Assembly: GCA_001599835.1 (NCBI GenBank)
Contig: BCIC01000008.1
Location: 478,122 to 542,121, forward strand
Reading direction: 5' to 3'
Length of the DNA: 64,000 nucleotides
Origin: Thermoascus crustaceus
Lineage: Eukaryota > Ascomycota > Eurotiomycetes > Eurotiales > Thermoascaceae
Part shown: positions 35,106 to 45,300 of the stretch, one piece after another
Position numbering within the stretch: the first letter of the stretch is position 1
How the letters are laid out: each line of letters begins with the position of its first letter
Made by a program: the position numbers and the translations under genes
The notes under the pieces: generated by a model
What the model saw: only the letters and a program-made list of their open reading frames with translations
Databases searched by the model: none
What the model was told of the DNA's origin: nothing

Positions 35106-36089
35106 CTCTGTTTAATGTGTATAAGCCGTGGCACGGACCGGAGTCGATGGAGGGACATGAGAAGAAAGCCCAAAATTCTTGTCCGGCAGTGTATGGCAAG
35201 GGTGGTTTTGGCGCTAGAAACGCTTCGCCAGTCAGCCCATAGTCAATATCAGACGTGATATGCGGAGTCATTATCTTCAATGGGATGGACAAAAAGGAGG
35301 AGAAAAATCGAAAATCGAAAGCAAGAAGGTGCTGTCTGTCAAACAATCAGAGATGGCCCAGCAGAATTTATCCCGCCGGAGACCTCAAGGGAGGCTTTAA
35401 TAATGGGCAACGCTGAGATCTCATGACTTGTCACACTTAGCCGTTGAAAATAAGACAATGTACCCTGGATCCAGGTATGCACGTTAGGTCAAGATGTGGG
35501 CTAGGTACTCCAGGAGTAAAGATAAGGCCTCCACCGCCACTGTCCGCTGTAAGGTAGCAGACATATTGAATAGAAGAGCAAAGGATACTGCTATTCTTCT
35601 ATGGTAGATTGTCCAGGAAGCACCTCTAGGACCTTGAGTAATGTCAATAGTGATTTGATTGTTGCCCGGCGGCGATCCATGTCTTGTGTAATTTCCGCAC
35701 AGCGGAGCCCACCTGTAGCAAGAGCCAGCCTGCCGAGACAGAAGGGCACGACGACTAAGCAGAGCCCATGCATAAAAGCACAAGTTTTACCTATTATTCT
35801 CTTAATCTTTCCTTATCCTGTTACCGCTCTCATCATTATATCCTTTCTTTTTTGTGCTGTTGTGGGCATCTGCGAATGCAACGGGACAAGGGAACAGCAG
35901 AGATTGGATCTTTGCCCCGTGTATCCTTCTTCTAGCATAAGTACCTGCTCAGTATCCACTATCTAGCAGAGACCACACATCCAGTGAGGGTCCTCTATTT
36001 TTTAGATTCCTAGGTTTTGGATAAACACACCGGGTGAGCTGCTAGATCTCATATCCTGGGCTCTTTAGTCCTGGCAAGAAAAAGCCTTC
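35106..36089. other. Intergenic, no gene recognised
   Basis: No supported coding frame or repeat array between the kinase relic and the SET-domain gene. Confidence 0.5.
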
Positions 36090-38116
36090 ATGTTTGCTAA
36101 CCATCAGAGCCTCCAGTCCGGCTGTAAAGGCCTCAGTCTGAGAGTACATCTTTTTCTAGTTTTATTCACTCCTTTCAAGTTCATTCATCCAACTCAGCAT
36201 CCTAGGGAAAGTCAGACGTTGGCGAACCCCAAGGCAGCTTCTGTCTCTTTAGGTTTCAATACGTCACGTGAGTCCACATCTCAGTCAAACCTGTTCGTTC
36301 ATGCAAGTGGAAGAAAAGAATGCCTGTTTGAACCTTGCTGATTTTAAACTTGATCCTCAGAGACTGTAGACATTTCAGATTCTTCCCAGCCAGCACATTC
36401 ACAGGTGGCGCCAGACGATGGCCAGCCGACGCCGCAGCCAAAGCTCTATGAAGTAGCTTACATCAACAATAAAGGATATGGTCTTGTTGCTACTGAATAC
36501 ATTGCTGCCGGAACCAAGGTCTTTGAGGAACAAGTTATGGTCCTCACGCTTAGCATGCGGAGAACCTGTGCCACCGGGGCGGAATATAACCAGCTGATTG
36601 GCAGCAAGGTCAAGGCTCTCGGCAAGGACTTTGTTCGTGGGTTCTTGAGTCTTCCAAGCGGGTCGAAGGATAAGCTGGGCATTTTCGGTAGCATCGTCGA
36701 GGCTTCTCGTCACCCTGCAGAGCTGGGAAATGAGGCGGCTGTGATTGTTGGTCTGCAATCAGCGTATCTGAACCATGCGTGCATCCCAAACGCATGTGAG
36801 CAAATCATTACAGCTGAATACATCTATCGTCGGGGAGAGCCCACGTTCGAGGATAGACACTGGGTGATGGTGCACGCTTGCACCGAAATCAAGAAGGGTG
36901 ATGAGATAACCGCTTCATGCCTCCACGTAAACAGACCTGCCGCCGAGAGGAAGGAACGACTTGGTCGCCTCTTTGGCTCCGAGTGCTGCTGCGATGCGTG
37001 CGAGAAGCAGGAACCCGAAGTAGAAAAGTTTATGGAGATGTGTGGCAGCCTGGAGACCACAATGACACACCCGCGGGTGATCGAGAACGAGCCTGCTTTG
37101 GCCCTTCAGGCAGCATACCACCTGGGTGTCGGTATAGCATACTCAAAAATGTTCGATTTGAGATATGGATCGCTTTGGGAGAAATGCGCAAAGATCGCGG
37201 GATATCACTCCGACCAGGCCAGAGCCTCGATATTCGCGGGTAGAGCACTGGCGGCATACACGAGAGCTGAAGGTCGCCACGGCGTCAACTATATGAGGAT
37301 GAAACTCTGGCGAAGCGATATCACGGCCATACCAGGATACGGTAGTACCGACAAGGGTCTCTCAGAACCTATTGATCTGAGTGTTTTCAGCGAGAACGAG
37401 AAGAACTTGTGTAAAATGGTATCCATGTTGGGCGCTGATTCGTGGGAATACATCCGCGCCAGCGAATGTCGTGATTCCTCTGGTGTTCCTGATGACGACA
37501 GTTCTGACACTGTCACTGCAGAGAATGCAAGGAGACCGAGGGAGACCTGTCTGCGCTGATCGAGGAACTAACGCGGGAGAAGAACGAATCCGACAAGGAG
37601 AGACTGATCAAGGAAAAGGATAATAAAAACAAGAACAAAAAGAAAAAGAGAAAGGGCAAGGGCAATGCTCGAGAGCTTTCACAGGTCCAGGATGATGACG
37701 CAATTCCCGACTCTGTCGAAGAGGACATTCAAGAAGCTGTCGGCGAGACTTCCCAGGATAATCTAGCTGCGGAGATAGCCTATAATCTGAACGAGAAGTA
37801 TAATCAGAACGGGAATGCCTATGATCCCAGTGATGAAGTCTATGATTCAAAAGAGGAGGCTTATTATCCAAACGAGGAGGAATATTTGAAGGATGAAGCT
37901 TATGATCAGAACGAGGTCTGCGACGAGAACGAGGCGGCCTATGATCAAAACGAAGAGGAATATGATGTAAATGATGAAGCTTACGATCCGGACGAGGACT
38001 ATGACCACAACGAGGTGACCTATAATCCGAACGAAGGATACCATCCAAATGAGGAAGTCTATGAAGCAAATGAGGCTTATCCGAACGAGGAAGGCTATGG
38101 TCAGTATGAGACATAG
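36090..38116 (+). CDS. SET-domain protein with a repetitive acidic tail
   Basis: The core exon (36361 to about 37495) encodes a SET domain of the SET5/SMYD-like fungal group: NNKGYGLVATEYIAAGTKVF, then LQSAYLNHACIPNACEQII (the conserved N-H-x-C-x-PNA motif), a C-terminal IKKGDEITASC motif and a post-SET-like cysteine set CCCDACE. It is a probable protein-lysine methyltransferase. No in-frame ATG precedes it. A 5' exon 36090-36267 with a GTGAGT donor joins in phase to 36361 and supplies one. After about 37495 the frame as read ends at 37559 (384-codon form), but another frame is open to 38116. It encodes a Lys-rich segment and then imperfect repeats of the type Y-D-x-N-E. Introns of 41 nt (GTGTTC...GCAGAG) or 47 nt (GTTCCT...GCAAG) would connect them in phase; both have weak donors, so a frameshift or two isoforms remain possible. 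Confidence 0.8.
37790..38113 (+). repeat. Degenerate Tyr-Asp-x-Asn-Glu coding repeats
   Basis: Roughly 12-14 units of 7-9 residues, for example AYDQNEEEYD, AYDPDEDYDH and TYNPNEGYHP. The DNA repeats with the protein (units such as GCTTATGATCAGAACGAG), so it is a minisatellite-like expansion that has diverged. Confidence 0.8.
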
Positions 38117-38938
38117 ATCCTGACGAGGAGGAGCCTCCTACGAGAATTTTAGGACGACGAGCGACAGTTTGACAGAGTTAGGATAACTTGACTCATTGAG
38201 GGACCCGTACCGTCCTCCAAAACGAAAACATCACTGAGTCGTCAACATTCCTGAGATGAGAGCAACAAGAGGAAAGACAGTAGTTGATATGAGGCCCAAC
38301 TCTGGTCAGACCTTTTCATTTCTTGAGATGCAAAGAGTGGCATATTGTGCCTTATTTGCATGTTTCAATACCGAAAATTTGTTTGTTTACCTCCGCTCCC
38401 GCTCAGTACTCAAACGTGAACCCCAAATGAGACGGAACGGAAAAGGAACACTCATTAGAAGGGACAGGTCGAGTTTCAAAAATGAATTAGCGCACGTCGG
38501 TTGGGATATCTTGTAGATTGGTTGCTGAAATGGATCTGAAGATTTCCTTAGGTCTTGTCTGTATGGAAGAGAGCAGAGGATCGGGAGGCGGGCGGAGCGG
38601 AGAGACGAGCGGGAGGCGCTTATGTCATGCGGCCGGCGGGATCGACGTTCCGTCCCCGTCGCGACCTTTGAGATTTGCTCTCTCGCAGCTGTCTCCCCAC
38701 TCCAGCTCTTTATTTTTGGTTCTCTTTGGCCCTAGTCTCTAATGTTTTTACTCTCTGAAATGTCAGCTGGGTAGTTACAAAATTTAGTTTTTCCCTAGCC
38801 AACAGTCCCACTCCGAGCTCCGAACGCCACATTACGCCTCCATCCTCTTTCTCCGCACTCCCCAAACCGTACCTCCATAGTACCTCCATTTGCCTTCGCA
38901 ACATCCTCAGCGCCAGCTATAATACTTCTAGCATAGCA
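38117..38938. other. Intergenic/promoter region
   Basis: No gene recognised. The 200 nt before 38939 are CT-rich and resemble a fungal promoter/5' UTR for the next gene. Confidence 0.5.
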
Positions 38939-40201
38939 ATGGCACACTCGAAACGCAACACGTCCCTCCCGCACTTCACGCATTACGAACGCTCCCTCCT
39001 TCGTAACACCTGGGGTACGCAACGCACCCGCCTAACACGTGAATCCTTCCTCCCCTTCGGCTCATGTCGGCTCTGTCTACAACCCGCACGCGCCCCTGTC
39101 GTTGCGTGTGCCACGAATGGCGACCTCTTCTGTCGCGAATGCGCAATCAACGACCTGCTCGCACAGCGCAAGGAGATCAAGCGGCTGGAACGGGAACGCG
39201 AGGACGCGAGAAGGCGGCTCGAGGAAGAGGAGAGCAGAACGCTGGAGGAAGCGCGGATGAGGGAACTTCGGGAGTTTGAGCTCGTGAGCATGGGGCTAGA
39301 AGGGACTAGTAATAATCGAAAAAGAAAGGCGGAGGAGGTGGAGGCTATTGCGGCGTTCAAGAAGCGCGAGGTGGAAGTGGATGGGAAGCGGAGGAAGGTG
39401 TTTGAGCTGAATGAGGAGGAGATGAGACGGGCTGCAATGCAGGAACAGGAGAGGCTGAAGAAGGAGTTGAAGCAGGAGAAGGTCTGTTTATATACATTTC
39501 ATACTTTTGCCAGGCATTATGCTGACACTGTATACAGTCCGAATCCAGCAAATCGGCCCTCCCCTCGTTCTGGGTCCCTACCCTTACGCCCTCAACGGAC
39601 ACTACCGAACCGACCGCTACAAAACCAGTCAAGCTGGCCCCGATCTGCCCAGGCTCGACGGACTCCAACCGCCATACATACTCGCTCAAGATTCTCGTCG
39701 ACGTGCACTTCACGGAGGAGAAGCCCGAGGATGCGAGTGAGGGCGTTCAGCGGATATGTCCGAGCTGCAAGAAGGTGTTGAATAACGGGCTTAAGGCGAT
39801 GTGTATGTCCCCTCTCCGTATCACAACATGCATGGGTCCAATCCGTCCTGGGTTCAGGAGATACTGACACTCAGAGATAAATAGTGACCAAGCCTTGCGG
39901 CCACGTCATCTGTTCGCCTTGCGTCTCGAAATTCATGACCCCGCAAACAACGCCCGATCCACATGCCTCCAAGGAAGAACAGGCCGCCGCACGCCGTGTG
40001 CTCTGCTATGTCTGCGAGACAGACATCACGCCCCCTGAGTGTGACCCTGAAGTCAACGGCAAGTCCAAATCAAGGTCGAAGGAGAATGGGAAAGAGGGGA
40101 AGGTTAAACCGGGACTGGTCGAGGTCAGTGCTGAGGGGACGGGGTTTGCTGGGGGAGGAGAGAGTATGGCGAAGAGGGAGGGTGTGGCGTTTCAGTGCTA
40201 G
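38939..40201 (+). CDS. NOSIP-type RING/U-box protein
   Basis: Three exons, 38939-39481, 39538-39802 and 39885-40201, give 374 residues. The N-terminus MAHSKRNTSLPHFTHYERSL is the hallmark of the nitric-oxide-synthase-interacting-protein family. It is followed by a zinc-binding segment (CRLCLQP, then CATNGDLFCRECAINDLL), a charged coiled coil (about residues 75-180) and a C-terminal RING-like domain (CPSCKKVL, then LTKPCGHVICSPCVSKF and CYVCETDI). Animal NOSIP is a nuclear E3 ubiquitin ligase and a spliceosome-associated protein; fungi lack the original NOS partner, so a ligase or splicing role is more likely here. Exon phases all close, and the CGHVICSPC motif is created by the last junction. 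Length is near the family norm. Confidence 0.92.
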
Positions 40202-40877
40202 TTCCTTGTCTTTATGCGGTTTATATTTCTATGCATTAATATTTTTCTTCCGCTCTAGTTTCTATAGCTGGGAATGTACTGTATAGGCTCGTGGATGATG
40301 TTGATTTCGATGTTCATGTTGATGTTAACATCGGTATTGATAGTCCAATCACAGATGACTCTCAAGGTGAGCAGGAAAAGAGAATACCAGACATTAACTT
40401 CCTGTGCTTCAAGCTAAAGTTAGAAAGTATGTAAGGAAAAGGCAAACCGACTCCAAATGATCTTGTATGCCAAAACAGTACAAAGAAACCGGTTCCAGGT
40501 AGACTAGGAGAGGTGCTATGTACATGTACTGTACTGCCTCCTTATCAACCCCACCCTTCTCAAACGGCCTACGCTCTGCGAAGTGCCTTGACAGATCACG
40601 GTGGGTCGTCTAGTCTAGCTATAAGATTTACTTTAGTAAACATTATCAGCATGAGATTGGACCGTTCCCTGGAATGTCGGACGATGTCCGTCCGGCGCCT
40701 CCTCCTCCCCCAGACCCCCGCCGGGCTGGGGCCGAGCGACCGGACCGCGGGGCACGAGGGTCAGGCACATACGCGGCCGTCATCAAGATACCTTCGAAAT
40801 AACCCCAGGTTCTTCTCTCTTGCGGTACTATATCCTAACAGAACGTCAAGCATCCAACTATTTACGTACTTCTCGAA
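40202..40877. other. Intergenic, no gene recognised
   Basis: Between the NOSIP-type gene and the SDR gene on the same strand. No supported ORF; a CG-rich patch lies near 40680-40790. Confidence 0.5.
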
Positions 40878-41957
40878 ATGGTCCTTGCGAAGCCAGAGAA
40901 CAAGCATGTTCTCAAGTCCTTCGACCTCACGGGAAAGGTTGCGGCCGTGACAGGTAACCTACGTCAATAGACAGGACAGACGGATAATAGCAGGAGACTC
41001 ACAATTCTTTTTTCAGGCGGTGCCCGTGGTATTGGTCTCGAGGTCTCCAAAGCTCTTGCGGAAGCCGGTGCAGATGTACATCCATCCATCCATCCATCCA
41101 TCCATCCATTGAGTCTTCATCCGTTAAGGAATAGGTAGCTACTGGAATTGGACAAACTAATCAGGTACATGAAACTACCAGGTCGCCCTCATCTACAACT
41201 CATCCAAGAATGCGGAGACCCTCGCCGCGGAGATCGCATCTGAGAGCAAAGTGAAGACGGCAGCATACAAAGCGGACGTCAGCAACCAGCAGGAGATCGA
41301 GAACACTGTGCAGCAGATCGCGCAGGACTTCGGAAAGCTGGACATCATGGTCGTCAACTCCGGGATTGCGTCACACCACCCGGCGGAGGGGTATACGACC
41401 GAGCAGTGGAGCCGGATCACGAAGGTCAATCTCGATGGGGCGTTCTACACGGCGCAGGCTGCGGGGAAGATCTTTAAGACGCAGGGATCTGGGAATGTTA
41501 TTTTCACGGCTTCTGTTAGCGCGACGCTGGTGAATCTGCCTCAGAAGCAAGCTGCAGTGGGTTATTATTATTCGGCTAGAATGCATGTGGCGTGCGCTGA
41601 CTTTAACAGTACAACGCCTCCAAAGCTGGGGTTGTCCAGTTGGCGAAATGCTTGGCAGTCGAATGGGTCGATTTCTGTCGTGTCAATTGTATCTCGCCCG
41701 GTTTCATTGTGACTGACATTCTAGACATTCACCCGAAGGAGTGGAGGGAAACGTGGCATGACATGGTTCCGGCCCGGAGGTTTGCTGATGCCTACGAGCT
41801 CAAAGGGGTGGGTGGTCGTTTTTTTCATAGCATCCAAAATCGATTCCGTCTGCCCTCTGCTGACATTTCGTAGGCGTATGTATTTTGCGCGTCCGACGCA
41901 TCAAGCTACATGACTGGTGCAAATCTCGTCATTGACGGCGGATATACACTCCCATAG
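40878..41957 (+). CDS. Short-chain dehydrogenase (sorbose/mannitol reductase type)
   Basis: Five exons, 40878-40953, 41017-41075, 41182-41556, 41610-41807 and 41874-41957, give 263 residues, the normal classical-SDR length. The NAD(P)-binding motif TGGARGIGLE forms across the first junction. DVSNQQEIENTV, MVVNSGIAS (in the NNAG position) and FTASVSA (catalytic Ser) follow. The catalytic Y-x3-K (YNASKAGVVQLA) appears only once intron 3 is removed, which confirms that intron. The end, SYMTGANLVIDGGYTLP, is standard. The sequence is closest in character to the SOU1/NADP-mannitol dehydrogenase group reducing sorbose or fructose in the cytosol; substrate is inferred. Intron 2 contains a CATC microsatellite. 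Confidence 0.92.
41079..41108. repeat. CATC tetranucleotide microsatellite in an SDR intron
   Basis: Seven or so tandem CATC units just after the GT donor of intron 2 of the SDR gene. Confidence 0.9.
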
Positions 41958-42328
41958 AGTTTTGAAGTGACCAAAATGTTTCTGATAGAGCATTCTTATA
42001 GGCGTCTATCATGTTTAAGGCTTGTCATGCATTATTTTCTGCGGAGGGGAATAAGTTTCCCTTCATAACTTAAGCAAAGTCTGCTAGAAATCAGAACGTC
42101 TCCACCCAACCAAAAGAGCCTGCGTTATGTTCATGAATGACGGGTTATCATAACGTCACTATTAATTAGACATGGCAATCGATTCTCATGAAAGTTCATG
42201 ACGAGCAACTCTTGTTTACCTAGTATAGAACCTGCGTTAGAATATCCCAAAATAAAAACACAAGTCATGGCTTACAGCGTAAAAAGAGAAAGACGCTTGC
42301 TCAAGATGAGTCGAATCACATTATGCCT
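41958..42328. other. Convergent intergenic region
   Basis: AT-rich spacer between the convergent SDR and NLR genes; nothing else seen. Confidence 0.5.
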
Positions 42329-45300
42329 TTACTCAATCCATTCCTGATCGAACCCGTTGGAAATCACAGCGACCTCACCGTTCCTCGGACACAACAGCGT
42401 AGAGTCACTCCTCACGGTTGCCAACTCGAGACACTCCATATTCAGCCAGTCCTGTGGTAAGAAGAAGTGCCGTTTGACTCGCCCATTATAGACGTCGTTC
42501 CCGCTCCACGTCCATGTGCATACCCAGAAATCTCGGTCGAGAAACGCCAGAGTCAAGTCGCTGCTGACGTATGAAAGGTCAGCCGTAGTGCTAGACCTGC
42601 TTAGTGTAGAGAGCGCTCTCTGTCGTTGTCTGGTTGCATCGGTTGCTAAAAAGCCTAGTTGTATCTCTATTCGGGAGAAGATTTCGGGCTGTAATAATGC
42701 GGTTGGGGCAATGTGGGAGGCTTGAATATTAGTGTTCTTCGAGAATAACAGCATTTCGGGCTCCATGATATCCGCCATAGGAAGCAGCACGAACTGCTTG
42801 TTCTTTCTCCTGTTCGTCCTTGTTGTTGCTGTTTCTGAAATCTCAAGCAATGCGTGTCTTGCGTCTGGTGTCATGGAGACTTTGGTGACGGAGTGATCAT
42901 TTTTTGATACCTCCATAGCAGTCGCGTACGTAAAATCCCTCATTACAGAATTCAACGACAGAGCTTTGAGTGCATTATTGAGAGTGGTCTGCTCGAACTG
43001 CTGTCGGGCGAGAGTTGTCATGTCGCTCCACTGGCATATTCGCACGTGGTCCGTTGCGAATCCGACAACCAAGTCTTTCTCTAGCGGATGATTTGTCCAG
43101 CGATATGAGGCGCTTTCTTCGGAGATAGCCACAATCTTTTTCCTGGTTTTCACGGACCAGATACTGGTTCCTCTTTTTGTGGACACGAGAAGAAGGTCGC
43201 TTTCAAGGTTCCAGAGCAACTGGTCAACAGAATCATCTTCCTTGATGTTAAAGGTTTCTTCAAGGTGGTAATTTTTCACTTTGGAGTAAAACCTCCTGAC
43301 GCTGATACGTCGTGCTAGATCAGCAGTCGCGAGAAAGGCCCCGTCTTCACTCCAGGCGAGATTTTCGATGGCCATTAAAGTGGCTGAGGTTTTCACGAGT
43401 CGTGTCCCGTTATCGGTGAAGACTGTTAAAACACCATCCTGGTCGCCTGTACAATAGTAGAGGCTATTATTGTCCACGGACAGTGCGATAATTGGCTCTT
43501 GCACCTCCGCTGATGACTCTGAAGCCAATGAGACCAATGTTGAACTCTCCTTGGTACTCAATGTGTCGCTGGACCTTTCGTCCTCTTCTGCAAGTCGGAT
43601 AAGGGCATTCGGTTCCCACACGCTGCAGAAATTATCTCTGAGATCGTGTATGCGTCTGGTGCTTGGATCGATAGCCAGATCGGTAATTGGGGTGCTGCAG
43701 GAAAGCTGATATATGAGCGCAAAGTGATGAAAATCCCAGATCCTTAAAGTCCCATCACCGCTACCTGTTACGAAGAAATCCCCTTCGGGAGCGCACCGGA
43801 TATGCACAGCGAGGGATGTTGAGACCAGGGAATTGGTCTCGGAAGGATGCCACTTGAAGACACACCCGTCGTTGAAAATTCCAAGGATATGTCCCGTGAC
43901 AGGATTCCAGCAAATATTCTGAACATCGGTATAGTTTGCCTGAAGCCCTTGTCTGCTTTTACCTTTGTCCCCTTCTCGCTCGCATATTCCCAGAGGGTGC
44001 GGCCTAATCTCATTGAGCGCCCATACCCGCAACGGAAGCCCTCTGTATGCGAGTGCAACTTGTGTGCCATCTGGACTGAAATCCACAACACGAGGAGAAT
44101 TATTTCGTTGAAATTCGGACGGATCATCGCGCAGGACGCCTTGGAATGGTTCCCAGCCATTTTCGGGATAGGAGAGACACATCCGCCTAAATTCCGAATT
44201 GTCCAAGCATACTATAACTTCGTCATCCGAGTCACCTAGAAATGAGATGGCAAGGGCCCTTGCTTTACTCTGGTTATTCACGGAGCATATAGGCTTTGCT
44301 GTAGCTAGGCTCCAAACAATTGTCATTCTGAGGCTGTATGTGACCATTTTATCTCCATCGTGGTTGAAGCACATTGCTGTCACACGCTCCTTGTGTGGAA
44401 ATATGTTTGCCTCTTCGCAAGTCTCTGTGTGATACAGGATAACCGAACCAGTCGTTGTCAGTACTGCAAAATATCGGTTTATGCACATAATTCGCAGTGG
44501 ATCTATGTCAGAGCTAACAGAGAACCTAGCTAGACAGTCATCCCAATCGTCGTTCGAAAGACCTGTTATTCTAGGGGACGATGACTGAAGCTTCGAACCG
44601 ACCTGTTGATAGAGGATTGATTTGGGGGGACAGAAAGCCGGAATCAAGCCAAACAGGGCTTTTGGATGCTTGATGAGATGCGCGCCAAATTTTCCGACAA
44701 TCTTGATCAGATCTGTAGTCCAAGCAGAGAGGAAATCTTTTTCTCTTAATCGATGGGTCAATGGGTTTCTTTCAGCATCGAGCTTGTCACTCTCCTTGAG
44801 AAATCCTTTGAGAATCTTAGATGCCTGGACCATGATACGGAGTTCACTGGCAGTGGCCAAGATATAGATCCAAGTAAGGACAGAACCGTCCTGAAAGAAG
44901 TCGCCCAACAGCATAAGCGATTCCGCGTTAGATACCGTGGAGCTCAGTTTTAGATGATATGGCCATGACATGGCCGCATAACGCAAAAAGGGATTTGCTA
45001 AGACTTTGTCCGCATGAGATCTCAAAGAGGCCTGTCGTAAGGAAGACACACACTTTCTGAATATAAAGTTGTGGGCATCAAGTGGTGAAACAAAGAAGTT
45101 GAGGTCCGAATTTTTGGTAAGGTACTCTCTGGCTGTTGAGTGCATCATTGTCACTCCTGACCTACTTACAACTATGAAGTCACCACACAGCTGGCTGATC
45201 GTGCTCTTCAAGTCAAGCACAGACGAATATTCCGGCTGTAATGCCATTGATAATTCTTCAAGGCTGAGTGGTCGCTTTGAACATGTGGCCCATCTGAAGA

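Noticed and set aside
41076..41120. CATC tandem units as a possible CRISPR or regulatory array
   Set aside because: A plain tetranucleotide microsatellite inside an intron, without spacers.
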